Made by a program: the position numbers and the translations under genes
Assembly (NCBI RefSeq): GCF_000949135.2
Contig: NZ_JTAN02000001.1
Location: 186,001-250,000 of the forward strand
Direction: 5' to 3'
DNA length: 64,000 nt
Source: Burkholderia sp. USMB20
Lineage (GTDB): Bacteria > Pseudomonadota > Gammaproteobacteria > Burkholderiales > Burkholderiaceae
Notes under the pieces: model-generated
Databases searched by the model: none
What the model was told of the DNA's origin: nothing
Seen by the model: the letters and a program-made list of their open reading frames with translations, nothing else
Shown: in pieces, positions 7,969 to 17,861 of the stretch
How positions within the stretch are numbered: position 1 is the first letter of the stretch
Layout of the letters: each line of letters begins with the position of its first letter

Positions 7969-9144
7969 ATGGACCCTCTCCCCTCCTGTCGTTCGCCCGC
8001 CCCGCCCGTGTTTGCCGTTCATCCGCCGATCCTCGCCCACGCCCGCCGCACGATGGCGCGCACGCTATGCCGCGCGGCTTTCGGCGCGGGGCTGATCGCG
8101 TTGTCGTCGGCTTTCGCGTGGGCCGGCGGCGGCAATTCCATCCTGCCGGTCTCGTCGGTCACGGCGTCGACCGTGCCCGCCAACGGCGACGTCAATCCGT
8201 ACGGCATCGCGTTCGTGCCGCGCGGCGTGCCGAGCTGGAGCACGCTGAAACCGGGCGACGTCGTCGTATCCAACTTCAACGCGGCATCGAACACGCAAGG
8301 CACCGGCACGACGGTCGTCAAGCTGTCGCCCGGCAAGACGCCGGCAACGTTCTTCCAGGGCAGCAATGTCGGCCTGACGACCGCGCTCGCGGTGCTGCGC
8401 AGCGGCTTCGTGCTGGTCGGCAACGTGCCGGCGCCGGACGGCAAGACCGTGGTCCCCCCGGGCTCGCTGCTCGTCATCGGTCCGCAAGGCAATCTCGTCA
8501 CGCAACTGTCGAGCAGCACACTGCTCGACGGACCGTGGGACATGACCGTGATCGACCGCGGCCAGCGCGTGACCGCGTTCGTGTCGAACGTGCTGAACGG
8601 GACGGTCGCACGGATCGAGCTGATGATCGGCAGCGACGGCGTCAGGATGCTGCCGGGCTCGCAGATCATCGCATCGGGCTACGTGAACCGGACCGATCCC
8701 GCTGCGCTCGTCGTCGGCCCGACCGGCCTCGCGTACGATCCCGACATCGACGTCCTGTATGTCGCCTCGACCGGCGACAACGCGGTGTTCGCGATCCAGA
8801 ATGCCGCGACGACGAATCGCAACGGCGGCGTCGGACGGATGATCTACTTCGATGCGGCTCACCTGCACGGCCCGCTCGCGCTGGCGCTCGCGCCGAACGG
8901 CCATCTCGTGACCGCGAACGGCGATGCGGTCAACCCCGACCCGCTGCAACCGAGCGAGATCGTCGAATTCACGGTGGACGGGCGCTTCGTCGCGCAGATG
9001 CAGGTCGATACCGTGCCGGGCGCGGCATTCGGGCTCGCGTTCGGGCGCGGCAGCAAAGGCCAGCCGGAGTTCGCGGCCGTCGACGACAACACGAATACCG
9101 CGACGGTCTGGACACTGCGCTCGGACAACGACAACGCACAATGA
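7969..9144 (+). CDS. Exported beta-propeller (NHL/SMP-like) protein
   Basis: The 391-residue product has an N-terminal region with a hydrophobic export segment (AAFGAGLIALSSAFAWAGG). The repetitive beta-rich body has blade-like motifs such as NPYGIAFVP, GLAYDPDIDVLYVAST and ALALAPNGHLVTANGD, characteristic of six-bladed propellers. Catalysis was not recognised. The first ATG at 7969 has a GGAG site; an internal ATG at 8053 would give a shorter, more conventional signal peptide, so the start is uncertain. It probably acts in the periplasm. Confidence 0.75.
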   Translation: MDPLPSCRSPAPPVFAVHPPILAHARRTMARTLCRAAFGAGLIALSSAFAWAGGGNSILPVSSVTASTVPANGDVNPYGIAFVPRGVPSWSTLKPGDVVVSNFNAASNTQGTGTTVVKLSPGKTPATFFQGSNVGLTTALAVLRSGFVLVGNVPAPDGKTVVPPGSLLVIGPQGNLVTQLSSSTLLDGPWDMTVIDRGQRVTAFVSNVLNGTVARIELMIGSDGVRMLPGSQIIASGYVNRTDPAALVVGPTGLAYDPDIDVLYVASTGDNAVFAIQNAATTNRNGGVGRMIYFDAAHLHGPLALALAPNGHLVTANGDAVNPDPLQPSEIVEFTVDGRFVAQMQVDTVPGAAFGLAFGRGSKGQPEFAAVDDNTNTATVWTLRSDNDNAQ

Positions 9145-9347
9145 CGCATCCCGCGAACGGGCCGCGTGCGGCCCGTTCGAACCTGCGCGATCGACACATG
9201 CGATTCGCAGACGCCGGGCACCATGCCGCCTGACCGACGCCGCCCGGCGTCACCCGCCCCCACGATTGCCACCGCTCGCGCGAACCTGCGACACTGCCGG
9301 ATCGTTGCCATCGTTGCCGGCCGGCACGCCACCGAGGACGCTCGCGC

Positions 9348-10751
9348 ATGACGATCCCCTTCAAATCGCTGATCCTGCGCGGTGCCGCCGTCGCGCTCGT
9401 CGCCGCGGCCGGCTACACCGGCTACATGCTGTCGCGGCTCGCGCCCATCGCGACGGGCTATGCCGCGAAGGCGCTGTGTTCGGGCGTGTTCGTGTCGGGC
9501 CGTCCGGCCGCGTCGGTGATCGACGTCGACATCATGGCCGGCGTGCATCCGCTGCTGAAGCTGGTGCGTCCGTCGATCGATCCCGAGCATCATCGCGCCG
9601 TCGCGACCTTCGCCGGGTTCGCGCAACGCGAGGCGGACTTCCGGCCCGGGCTCGGCTGCACGCTCGCGCTCGGACCGTCGCCCGGCGGGCTGCCGGCCGC
9701 GCTACCGCCCGCCACCGATCCGCCGCCCGCGCACGAAGCGGCGCCGGCCGACCCGCCCGCCGGCATCGACGCGCACAAGCTGCAGGCCGCGCTCGACCGC
9801 GCGTTCGACGAACCCGATCCGGCGCGGCCGCGGCGCACCCGCGCGGTCGTCGTGATGTGGCGCGGCCAGGTGATCGCCGAACGCTATGCGCCCGGCTTCG
9901 CGGCCGACACGCCGCTGCCCGGCTGGTCGATGACGAAGACCGTGACGGCCGCGCTGGCCGGCATGCTCGTCGCGCAGCACAAGCTGTCGCCGGACGCGTC
10001 GGCGCTGCTGCCCGAATGGCGCGACAGCGGCGACCTGCGCGCGGCGATTACGCTCGACGAGCTGCTGCGGATGACGAGCGGCCTGCAATTCAACGAGGAC
10101 TACGACGACCCGCTGTCCGACGTCGCCGTGATGCTGTTCACGCAGCCGGACACCGCGCGTTTCGCGTCGGCCATGCCGCTCGCCGCGCAGCCCGGCACGC
10201 AGTGGTACTACTCGAGCGGCACGAGCGCGATCGTCGCGCGCGTGATGCGCGAGGCGATGGGCGGCACCGAAGACGACTACCTCGCGTTTCCGCGCCGCGC
10301 GCTGTTCGCGCCGCTCGGCATGCGCAGCGCGGTGTTCGAGCCCGATGCGGCCGGCACGCTCGGCAGCGCGTCGTTCATGTATGCGAGCGCGCGCGACTGG
10401 GCGCGCTTCGGGGAGCTTCTGCGGCAGGACGGGGTGTGGAACGGGCAGCGGCTGCTGCCGCAAGGCTGGGTGCGCTACCTGACGCGCGCGACGCCGCTGT
10501 CGACGCGCCAGGAATTCGGCGCGCATCTGTGGGTGAAGGTGCCGGAGCCGTTCAACGATCGCGATGCGCACGCGAGCCCGCTGCCCGTCGACGCGTTTCA
10601 TGCGGTCGGCCATGAAGGCCAGTTCGTGAGCGTGGTGCCGAGTCGCGAGCTGGTGGTCGTGCGGCTCGGGCTGTCGCGGCCGGAATCCGCATGGAATCAC
10701 GAGGCGTTTCTCGCGCGCGTGCTCGAGGCCGTACCGGCATCGGGCTCGTGA
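9348..10751 (+). CDS. Serine beta-lactamase-fold hydrolase (class C / EstB-like)
   Basis: The 467-residue protein has an N-terminal membrane anchor or uncleaved signal (LILRGAAVALVAAAGYTGYM), a Pro/Ala linker near residues 115-140, and a beta-lactamase-family catalytic domain. Seen are SMTK with the nucleophile Ser near residue 194, YYSSGTSA as the Tyr motif, and HEGQ near the C-terminus in place of KTG. Such proteins are esterases, peptidases or 6-aminohexanoate-dimer hydrolase relatives rather than antibiotic-degrading enzymes. It ends at a strong hairpin shared with the convergent GST gene. Confidence 0.88.
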   Translation: MTIPFKSLILRGAAVALVAAAGYTGYMLSRLAPIATGYAAKALCSGVFVSGRPAASVIDVDIMAGVHPLLKLVRPSIDPEHHRAVATFAGFAQREADFRPGLGCTLALGPSPGGLPAALPPATDPPPAHEAAPADPPAGIDAHKLQAALDRAFDEPDPARPRRTRAVVVMWRGQVIAERYAPGFAADTPLPGWSMTKTVTAALAGMLVAQHKLSPDASALLPEWRDSGDLRAAITLDELLRMTSGLQFNEDYDDPLSDVAVMLFTQPDTARFASAMPLAAQPGTQWYYSSGTSAIVARVMREAMGGTEDDYLAFPRRALFAPLGMRSAVFEPDAAGTLGSASFMYASARDWARFGELLRQDGVWNGQRLLPQGWVRYLTRATPLSTRQEFGAHLWVKVPEPFNDRDAHASPLPVDAFHAVGHEGQFVSVVPSRELVVVRLGLSRPESAWNHEAFLARVLEAVPASGS

Positions 10752-10759
10752 CGGCCGCG

Positions 10760-10797
10760 GCGCGGCGGCGCTGCGGCGGCAAATCACGCCGCCGCGC
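10760..10797. terminator. Strong GC hairpin between convergent genes
   Basis: Perfect 11-bp arms GCGCGGCGGCG and CGCCGCCGCGC enclose a 16-base loop, midway between the stops of the hydrolase and GST genes. There is no T-run, so it may act as a barrier or a factor-assisted bidirectional terminator. Confidence 0.5.
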
Positions 10798-10817
10798 CGC
10801 GCGCGACACGCGATGCG

Positions 10818-11513
<696 letters not shown>

Positions 11514-11582
11514 TTATACACGAGCCCGCGAGAATCGACAGCGCGTCAGGCGAAATCGCTGTTGCAGGCCGCGCTGCCTCGC

Positions 11583-12053
11583 TCACATCGGCTTGAGCAC
11601 CATCAGGAAATAAACGCTCAGCATCGCGAAGAACGCCGGATAGCCGAGCAGCTCCCAGCGCTTCGCATAGCGCCAGTAACGTTCCGGCAGCGCGGCATCG
11701 CCGTTCGCATGCGCGCGCTTCGCCATCGCGGCCAGTTCGATCTGCAGCCATACGACCGGCAGCCAGCACGCGCCCGCGACCGCATACAGCACGATCGACG
11801 CGACCAGCCACGGCGTCGTCCACGGCCAGCCGGCCGTATGCGCGAGCCACAGCCCGGATGCGGGCTGGAACAGCACGGCCGGCGTCGTGAACCACCAGTC
11901 CGCGCGCACGACGAGGCGCGACACGGCGGCGATCGCCGGCACCGAGCGCGTGCGGTTCGCGAAGAACAGATAGAACGCGGTGCCGAAACCCGTGCCGACC
12001 ATCAGCACCGAGGACAGGATATGCAGCGTCTTGATCACGAGATAGGTGTTCAT
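11583..12053 (-). CDS. DUF2269 integral membrane protein
   Basis: The 156-residue protein has four predicted membrane helices and the DUF2269 pattern: KTLHILSSVLMVGTGFGTAFY at the start, ADWWFTTPAVLFQPASG in the middle, and YFLMVLKPM at the end. The function is unknown. Its ATG overlaps the TGA of the preceding epimerase gene by 4 bases, so the two are translationally coupled. It is probably controlled by the GbsR-type regulator with its partner. Confidence 0.85.
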   Translation of the reverse strand: MNTYLVIKTLHILSSVLMVGTGFGTAFYLFFANRTRSVPAIAAVSRLVVRADWWFTTPAVLFQPASGLWLAHTAGWPWTTPWLVASIVLYAVAGACWLPVVWLQIELAAMAKRAHANGDAALPERYWRYAKRWELLGYPAFFAMLSVYFLMVLKPM

Positions 12054-13303
12054 GCGTGTTCTTCTTCTGAAAAGAGGATCAACAGGATCGCCAGAATCGG
12101 CACGTTCTTGAGCACGGGGCCGAACGGCTCGGCGAGCAGGCCGGGCATCGTGACCGCGATGACGGCCGAATACGCGACGATCAGCGCGCCTTGCGCGGCC
12201 CACAGCCGGCGGGACGGCGCGACGACGGTCGCCACGCCGAACGCGAAGTCCAGCGCGCTGGCCGCGTAGAGCGCGATCAGCGCGGGCAGCCCGGTCAGGT
12301 GCGCGTGGGCGAGCATCGCGAGGCTGTCGTGCCGCGGATGGATGAACGCGCTGACGATGGCCGTCCAGATCCAGACGATCGCGAGCGCGCCCAGCAGCAG
12401 CGGCCGCCGCCACATCGCGAGCGCGTCGCGGCGCAGCGCGGGCGCGTCCGCGCCGATGAAATGCCTCAGCCCGCGCGGCGGTCGGCCGAGCACGGCCGCG
12501 AGCGCCGCGGGATCGCCGGTGTTGCCGCCGCGCAGCATCGTCCACGTGTCGCGGGTCAGCATCGCGCCCGGCAGCGCGCCGAGCAGCGCGGCCGCCGCAC
12601 CGACCAGCGGGCCCGGCAGCGCGATGCGCGCCGCCGGCGGGAAGCCCAGCGCGGCGCGATAGACGCTCAGCATCTCGCGATACTCGACTTCGTCGCCGCC
12701 GACCGCGTCGATGACCGGGTTGCCGGCCGCCGGCGCATCGACGAGCCGCGCGACGAGTTCGGCGAGATCGTCGATGTGCACGGGGCGCAGCCGTTGCTGG
12801 CCGCCCGCCGGCAATGCGTGCACGGGCAGGCTCGCGAGCATCCGGAAGAACCGTGCCGACGTGCCGGAAGCGCCGTAGACGAGCGCCGGGCGCACGATCC
12901 GGTAATCGAGCGGCAGCGTCCGCAGGAAGGTGTCGGCTGCGTATTTGCTGGCGAAATACGGCGTGTCGCCGCGCTCGACGCCCAGCGCCGAGATCTGGAT
13001 CACGCGTCGCACGCGGGCACGACAGCACGCGGTGAAGAGCGCGCAGGGCGCCGCGCGATGCACGGCGTCGAACGTCGCGTCACGCCGGTCCGCAAGGATC
13101 CCGACCGCATTGATCACCACGTCGACGCCGTCGAGCCGGGCGAGCCACGCATCGGGATCGACGTCCTTCGTGAAGTCGATCGCGACGTCGTGCGGGCCGA
13201 CCGCATGCCGCACGCCGCGCAGCACGCGATGGCCGCCGGCTTCGAGCCGCGCGCCCAGCGCCCGCCCGATGAAGCCGTTCGCGCCGCAGAGGAGGATGTT
13301 CAT
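12050..13303 (-). CDS. NAD(P)-binding epimerase fused to a DoxX-like membrane domain
   Basis: Residues 1 to about 285 form an atypical SDR/NAD-epimerase with NILLCGANGFIGRAL at the nucleotide site, VDVVINAVGI, and YFASKYAAD as the Tyr-Lys pair. Residues 300-415 form four membrane helices of the DoxX-like type (LLLGALAIVWIWTAIVSAF onward). This two-part architecture is known in proteobacteria, but its reaction is not established. The coupled DUF2269 gene and shared operator suggest a membrane redox or quinone-linked role, which is inference. Confidence 0.85.
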   Translation of the reverse strand: MNILLCGANGFIGRALGARLEAGGHRVLRGVRHAVGPHDVAIDFTKDVDPDAWLARLDGVDVVINAVGILADRRDATFDAVHRAAPCALFTACCRARVRRVIQISALGVERGDTPYFASKYAADTFLRTLPLDYRIVRPALVYGASGTSARFFRMLASLPVHALPAGGQQRLRPVHIDDLAELVARLVDAPAAGNPVIDAVGGDEVEYREMLSVYRAALGFPPAARIALPGPLVGAAAALLGALPGAMLTRDTWTMLRGGNTGDPAALAAVLGRPPRGLRHFIGADAPALRRDALAMWRRPLLLGALAIVWIWTAIVSAFIHPRHDSLAMLAHAHLTGLPALIALYAASALDFAFGVATVVAPSRRLWAAQGALIVAYSAVIAVTMPGLLAEPFGPVLKNVPILAILLILFSEEEHA

Positions 13304-13372
13304 GTCGCACTCCGCGGTATGGCATGCCGGCGGATCGATCGCGATGCCCTGTTCATTTTCATCCTCTACCTA

Positions 13373-13397
13373 CAGTTATTTCTGTAAAGACAGAAAT
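13373..13397. promoter_or_regulatory. Putative GbsR-type operator upstream of the epimerase operon
   Basis: The core palindrome TTTCTGTAAAGACAGAAA (arms TTTCTG and CAGAAA) lies about 70 bases before the epimerase start. The same 25-base element, with two mismatches, occurs at 14000-14024 before the regulator gene. Both are preceded by CAGTTA. Two matched sites flanking the regulator are good evidence that it binds here. Confidence 0.7.
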
Positions 13398-13444
13398 TTC
13401 ACTTCCAAAAAAAGCGGGCTGCGTGCCCGCACGTCCGGTACCGC

Positions 13445-13978
13445 TTACTTCGACGACTTGCGCCTGACCGTCTGGCTGATCTTCGCGCCGATGCCGAGCG
13501 CCTTCATCAGCGTGTCGGGCTTGAGCCGCAGCATCTCGTCCGACCAGGTCGTGAGCGTCTCGACGAACTGCAGCGTGTCGCGGATGCGCTGTTCGGTTTC
13601 GCGGCTCTCGTCGGCGATCTCCGGGCTCGTCAGGCAATCGCGCAGCACCGTGAGCGTCGGTTCGATCTCGCGCTGCCGCCGCCCTTCGACGATCAGCTTG
13701 AACAGTTCCCAGATGTCGGTCGACGTCTCGAAATGGTCGCGCCGGTCGCCCAGCACGTGCACGACCTTCGCGAGCCGCCATGCCTGCAGTTCCTTCAGGC
13801 TCGTGCTGACGTTGGAACGCGCGACGTTGAGCGTCTCGGCGATCTCGTCGGCCGCAACCGGCCGGCCGGCCAGGTACAGCAGCGCGTGAATCTGCGAGAC
13901 GGTGCGGTTGACGCCCCAGCGCGAGCCCATTTCGCCCCAGTGGAGGATGAATCGTTCGGCAATCGGTGTGAGTTCCAT
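13445..13978 (-). CDS. GbsR/MarR-type transcriptional regulator
   Basis: The 177-residue protein has a winged helix near residues 25-90 ([39 protein letters not shown], quoted in pieces by family pattern) and a helical C-terminus ending RRKSSK. It resembles GbsR-family regulators, which act as dimers on palindromes. It lies between two copies of an 18-base palindrome, one in its own promoter and one before the epimerase-DUF2269 operon. It therefore probably represses itself and that operon. The ligand is unknown. Confidence 0.85.
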   Translation of the reverse strand: MELTPIAERFILHWGEMGSRWGVNRTVSQIHALLYLAGRPVAADEIAETLNVARSNVSTSLKELQAWRLAKVVHVLGDRRDHFETSTDIWELFKLIVEGRRQREIEPTLTVLRDCLTSPEIADESRETEQRIRDTLQFVETLTTWSDEMLRLKPDTLMKALGIGAKISQTVRRKSSK

Positions 13979-13999
13979 GTCGGGGAATTTAGTTTTTTT

Positions 14000-14024
14000 C
14001 AGTTATTTCTGTCAAGAGAGAAAT
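14000..14024. promoter_or_regulatory. Putative autoregulatory operator of the GbsR-type gene
   Basis: The core is TTTCTGTCAAGAGAGAAA, 22 bases before the regulator ATG and nearly identical to the site at 13373-13397. Its position close to the start would block the regulator's own promoter. Confidence 0.7.
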
Positions 14025-14185
14025 ATCGGGCGGCGACGCGAATGGCTGCCTCGACCGTCCCGCCCGCGGGCGACTGCGACCGCGGCCACGGCTCACCTTT
14101 CCCGCCGTTGCGCCCGCTTCCATTACAATGCGCGGGATTTTTCCGATTTCAGGCCGTCCGCGCCTTTCTGACTAGAGGTTCTCCC

Positions 14186-15388
14186 ATGATCATCAAACCG
14201 CGCGTGCGTGGCTTCATCTGCGTGACGACTCATCCGGTCGGCTGCGAAGCCAACGTCAAGGAACAGATCGACTACGTGACTTCGCACGGCCCGATCGCCA
14301 ACGGTCCGAAGAAGGTGCTCGTGATCGGCGCGTCGACCGGCTACGGCCTCGCCGCCCGGATCTCGGCCGCATTCGGCTCGGGCGCGGACACGCTGGGCGT
14401 GTTCTTCGAGCGCGCCGGCAGCGAGACGAAGCCGGGCACCGCCGGCTGGTACAACAGCGCCGCGTTCGAGAAATTCGCCGCCGAAAAGGGGCTCTATGCG
14501 CGCAGCATCAACGGCGACGCCTTCTCCGACAAGGTCAAGCAGATCACGATCGACACCATCAAGCAGGATCTCGGCAAGGTCGACCTGGTTGTCTACAGCC
14601 TCGCGGCACCGCGCCGCACGCACCCGAAGACGGGCGAAACGATCAGCTCGACGCTGAAGCCGGTCGGCAAGTCGGTCACGTTCCGCGGCCTCGACACCGA
14701 CAAGGAAGTGATCCGCGAAGTGTCGCTCGAGCCGGCGACGCAGGAAGAGATCGACGGCACCGTCGCCGTGATGGGCGGCGAGGACTGGCAGATGTGGATC
14801 GACGCGCTCGATGAAGCCGGCGTGCTGGCCGACGGCGCGAAGACGACCGCGTTCACGTATCTCGGCGAGCAGATCACGCACGACATCTACTGGAACGGCT
14901 CGATCGGCGAAGCGAAGAAGGATCTCGACAAGAAGGTGCTGTCGATCCGCGACAAGCTGGCCGCGCATGGCGGCGACGCGCGCGTGTCGGTGCTGAAGGC
15001 GGTGGTCACGCAGGCAAGCTCGGCGATCCCGATGATGCCGCTCTACCTGTCGCTGCTGTTCAAGGTGATGAAGGAAACCGGCACGCACGAAGGCTGCATC
15101 GAACAGGTGTACGGGCTCCTGAAGGACAGCCTGTACGGCGCGACGCCGCACATCGACGAGGAAGGCCGTCTGCGCGCGGACTACAAGGAGCTCGACCCGC
15201 AAGTGCAGGACAAGGTCGTCGCGATGTGGGACAAGGTCACCAACGAGAACCTGTACGAAATGACCGACTTCGCGGGCTACAAGACGGAATTCCTGCGCCT
15301 GTTCGGCTTCGAGATCGCCGGCGTCGACTACGACGCGGACGTGAACCCGGACGTGAAGATCCCGGGCATCATCGACACGACGGTCTGA
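14186..15388 (+). CDS. fabV: FabV enoyl-ACP reductase (NADH)
   Basis: The enzyme performs the last reduction of each fatty-acid elongation cycle, trans-2-enoyl-ACP to acyl-ACP. At 400 residues it has the normal FabV length. Seen are [20 protein letters not shown] at the start, the nucleotide motif [13 protein letters not shown], and the FabV Y-x8-K active-site pair: Tyr235 in [11 protein letters not shown], with Lys nine residues on. FabV enzymes are intrinsically tolerant of triclosan (family knowledge). The ATG at 14186 follows GAGGTT. A GC hairpin follows the stop. Confidence 0.97.
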   Translation: MIIKPRVRGFICVTTHPVGCEANVKEQIDYVTSHGPIANGPKKVLVIGASTGYGLAARISAAFGSGADTLGVFFERAGSETKPGTAGWYNSAAFEKFAAEKGLYARSINGDAFSDKVKQITIDTIKQDLGKVDLVVYSLAAPRRTHPKTGETISSTLKPVGKSVTFRGLDTDKEVIREVSLEPATQEEIDGTVAVMGGEDWQMWIDALDEAGVLADGAKTTAFTYLGEQITHDIYWNGSIGEAKKDLDKKVLSIRDKLAAHGGDARVSVLKAVVTQASSAIPMMPLYLSLLFKVMKETGTHEGCIEQVYGLLKDSLYGATPHIDEEGRLRADYKELDPQVQDKVVAMWDKVTNENLYEMTDFAGYKTEFLRLFGFEIAGVDYDADVNPDVKIPGIIDTTV

Positions 15389-15395
15389 CGAAACG

Positions 15396-15429
15396 CCCCG
15401 CCGCCGCGCTCATCGAGCGAGCGGCGGGG
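15396..15429. terminator. GC hairpin between fabV and the convergent dehydrogenase
   Basis: Arms CCCCGCCGC and GCGGCGGGG surround a 16-base loop, 8 bases after the fabV stop and 18 bases before the stop of the opposing gene. It lacks a T-run. Confidence 0.5.
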
Positions 15430-15446
15430 TCGCGCTGCCGGCCGAG

Positions 15447-16151
15447 TCAACGCGGCGCCGGCTCTTCCAGATAGACGCCCGACGACAGCGTGGCCTTCAC
15501 CTGCCGCGTGAACTCGTCGGTCGACACTTCCTCCTCCCCTGCTTCGATTGCCTCGTACGCCTGGCGCACGACGTCGGCCGGCGTGGCCTTCGGCACGTCG
15601 AGGCCGGCCGTCAGGTCGGTATCGATGAACCCCGCATGCAGCCCGACGACCTGCGTATGCTGTTCGCGCAGCGAATGGCGCAGCCCGTTGGTCAGCGCCC
15701 ACGCGGCCGACTTCGACACGCCGTAGCCCGACAGGATCGGCCGGTTCACCCAGCTCGCGACCGACAGCACGTTCAGGATCGCGCCGCCGCCGTGGCCGGC
15801 CAGCGTTCCCGCGAAGGCGCGCGACATCGCCAGCATTCCGAACACGTTGGTTTCGAAGTGATCTCGCAACGCGTCGAGCGCGCCGTCGTCGGTCAGGCTG
15901 CCGAGTCGCGCGATGCCCGCGTTGTTGATCAGCAGCGTGACGTCGCGCGCGATATCGGCGGCCGCGGCGACCGTCGCCGGATCGGTCACGTCGAGCCGCA
16001 CGGGCACCACGCCCGGCAGCGTCACGCTGGCCGGATCGCGCGCGCCCGCATAGACCTTGCGCGCCCCGCGTTCGAGCGCCTGCTTCGCGAACTCGCGGCC
16101 GAGCCCGCGGTTCGCGCCCGTGACGAACACCACTGCACCTTCGATCTTCAT
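15447..16151 (-). CDS. Short-chain dehydrogenase/reductase
   Basis: The 234-residue classical SDR has the cofactor motif TGANRGLGREF near residue 11, NNAG near residue 76, a catalytic Ser in LSVASW, and YGVSK near residue 145. It is a cytosolic NAD(P)-dependent oxidoreductase; the substrate is unknown. It is divergent from a TetR regulator, and the shared intergenic region holds two matching palindromes, so control by that regulator is likely. Confidence 0.9.
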   Translation of the reverse strand: MKIEGAVVFVTGANRGLGREFAKQALERGARKVYAGARDPASVTLPGVVPVRLDVTDPATVAAAADIARDVTLLINNAGIARLGSLTDDGALDALRDHFETNVFGMLAMSRAFAGTLAGHGGGAILNVLSVASWVNRPILSGYGVSKSAAWALTNGLRHSLREQHTQVVGLHAGFIDTDLTAGLDVPKATPADVVRQAYEAIEAGEEEVSTDEFTRQVKATLSSGVYLEEPAPR

Positions 16152-16370
16152 GCTCGTTCCTTTCGGAGAAAGGATCCCGCTCGCGCCGGTTCGCCGCGCG
16201 CCCGGGATCCGGTGATAAACCACGCCGCCATCGCGGACCGAACCGTTGCTCCGCCGGTGCCGTGCCGGAAGCCGCGCAGTCCGCCGCCCACGCCACGCCG
16301 CACCGGGACCGATATCCATCCGTGCCGCGCCGGTCGCTTCGCTTCATTCGCGAAGTCGGCTACACTCGAT

Positions 16371-16391
16371 GTCAATGTCGATCACCATTGT
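16371..16391. promoter_or_regulatory. Operator copy 1 in the dehydrogenase/TetR intergenic region
   Basis: CAATGTCGATCACCATTG is an imperfect palindrome with arms CAATGT and CCATTG. A second copy in the same orientation lies 56 bases away. It occupies the 337-base region between the divergent start codons, which otherwise holds no gene. Confidence 0.6.
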
Positions 16392-16426
16392 CTTTGCGGT
16401 GCATTGTGTCAGTGCGATTTCGACAC

Positions 16427-16447
16427 GTCAATGGCGATCACCATTGT
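16427..16447. promoter_or_regulatory. Operator copy 2 in the dehydrogenase/TetR intergenic region
   Basis: CAATGGCGATCACCATTG has perfect 6-bp arms CAATGG and CCATTG around CGATCA. It differs from copy 1 by a single base over 21 bases and lies 41 bases before the TetR start codon. Confidence 0.65.
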
Positions 16448-16488
16448 GTTTTTCAATCGACGCAATTGCCGGAATGAGGGAGGGATCG

Positions 16489-17073
16489 ATGGGCGTCTCG
16501 AGACAACAGGCCGCCGAAAACCGCAACGCGATCGTCGCGGCCGCCGAGCGGCTGTTCCGGGTGCGCGGTGTCGACGCGGTGGGGTTGACGGAGTTGATGA
16601 AGGAAGCCGGCTTCACGCAGGGCGGCTTCTACAACCACTTCAAATCGAAGGATGCGCTGGTCGCCGCGGTGATGGAGAAAGCGATCCAGGACCGCGCGGA
16701 TTCACCGAACGCCGGCAGCGTCGCGAAGCAGGCGACGGCGTACCTGTCGACCGCGCATCGCGACAACGTCGAAGCCGGCTGCCCGCTGTCGGGTTTCGCG
16801 GGCGATGCACCCCGGCTGACCGACGCGGCGCGCGCGTGCTACGCGCACGGCGTCGCCGCGTATCTCGACCGGCTGGAACGGATGGTGGCCGCCGAAGGCC
16901 CGGCCGCGGCGGATACGCGCCGCGACGCGATCGCCGTCTTCAGCCAGATGGTCGGTGCGCTCGTGCTGTCGCGCGCGATCGCCGGCACCGATCCGGCGCT
17001 GGCCGACGAGGTCCTCGACGCGGGCCGGCGCACGCTCGGCGCGCAGCCCGACGATCCGGCCGTACCGGCGTAG
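16489..17073 (+). CDS. TetR-family repressor
   Basis: The 194-residue protein has a TetR helix-turn-helix (AAAERLFRVRGVDAVGLTEL, then GFTQGGFYNHFKSKDAL near residues 38-55) and a ligand-binding C-terminal half with DNVEAGCPLSGFAGD. It probably represses the divergent short-chain dehydrogenase gene and itself through the two palindromes upstream. The ATG at 16489 follows GAGGGAGGGATCG; frames further upstream are not used. Confidence 0.9.
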   Translation: MGVSRQQAAENRNAIVAAAERLFRVRGVDAVGLTELMKEAGFTQGGFYNHFKSKDALVAAVMEKAIQDRADSPNAGSVAKQATAYLSTAHRDNVEAGCPLSGFAGDAPRLTDAARACYAHGVAAYLDRLERMVAAEGPAAADTRRDAIAVFSQMVGALVLSRAIAGTDPALADEVLDAGRRTLGAQPDDPAVPA

Positions 17074-17104
17074 CGGCACGACGGGCGCCGGTCGCGCGCG
17101 ATCG

Positions 17105-17683
17105 CTATTGCACGGCCCTGGCGGCGTCCCACAACGGCCGCTGGCCGAGCGCCGCATGCCACGCCGCGAATTGCGTGCGCCACGACTCGAACGGCTCCGA
17201 CAGCGGATGACGCGGATCGTCGCTCAACGCATACGCCATCCCCTCGATCAGCCAGCGCGGCTTGGTCGCGACCGCGAGGTTGCCGAGCACTTCGGCCTGC
17301 CGGTGGTGGATCAGCTCGTGGGCGAGAAAGTAGGTCTGCCAGCCGCGCGGCGCGACGACCACGCCGAAATCCCCGAGCGTCAGTGCGGCGCGTTCGCCGA
17401 GACCGAACTGGTCGGCGCACGCGCGCGTCGAGCAGAACACGACGCGCGGCGCGTCGCGAAACGGGCCGACGGCCGCGGCCGCGCGCGCGTAGCCGTCGCG
17501 ATAGAGCTGCTGCGCGATGCCGAGCTTCGCGGCATCGTCGGTGCAGATGTCCGCGCTCGGGCATGACACGCCGGGCAGCAGCGCGGGCGCGACGACGCGC
17601 AGCGGCTTGACGAGCGCGTAGGCGGCGATCGGCACCGCGACGAGCAGGCCCGTGAGGGCGAAGGCGATACGGGAGCGTTTCAT
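17105..17683 (-). CDS. Membrane-anchored HExxH-type zinc peptidase-like protein
   Basis: The 192-residue protein has one N-terminal hydrophobic segment (IAFALTGLLVAVPIAAYAL) and an extracytoplasmic domain with AHELIHHRQ near residue 120. This is a zinc-binding HExxH helix, and EGMAYAL about 25 residues later could supply the third ligand. Two Cys pairs suggest a periplasmic disulfide-bonded fold. It may be a small gluzincin-like peptidase; the substrate is unknown. Confidence 0.75.
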   Translation of the reverse strand: MKRSRIAFALTGLLVAVPIAAYALVKPLRVVAPALLPGVSCPSADICTDDAAKLGIAQQLYRDGYARAAAAVGPFRDAPRVVFCSTRACADQFGLGERAALTLGDFGVVVAPRGWQTYFLAHELIHHRQAEVLGNLAVATKPRWLIEGMAYALSDDPRHPLSEPFESWRTQFAAWHAALGQRPLWDAARAVQ

Positions 17684-17861
17684 CGAGGCGGCAATTCCGT
17701 TGGCGTGGCGGTGACGTGTTCCAGCACGAATATATCGGAGCCGCGGCGGCGGCGGCCGGCTTTTCTGGTTCGCCCGGCTTCCGGCGCCGGTACTGCCGCG
17801 CCGCTGCGCCGCTGCGCACACGCGCCGGTCGCGACCCGGATCGCGACCGCATCCGGCCCCG

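Noticed and set aside
13733-15388. A 551-codon form of FabV starting inside the regulator gene
   Set aside because: FabV proteins begin MIIKP and are about 400 residues; the ATG at 14186 has a ribosome site.
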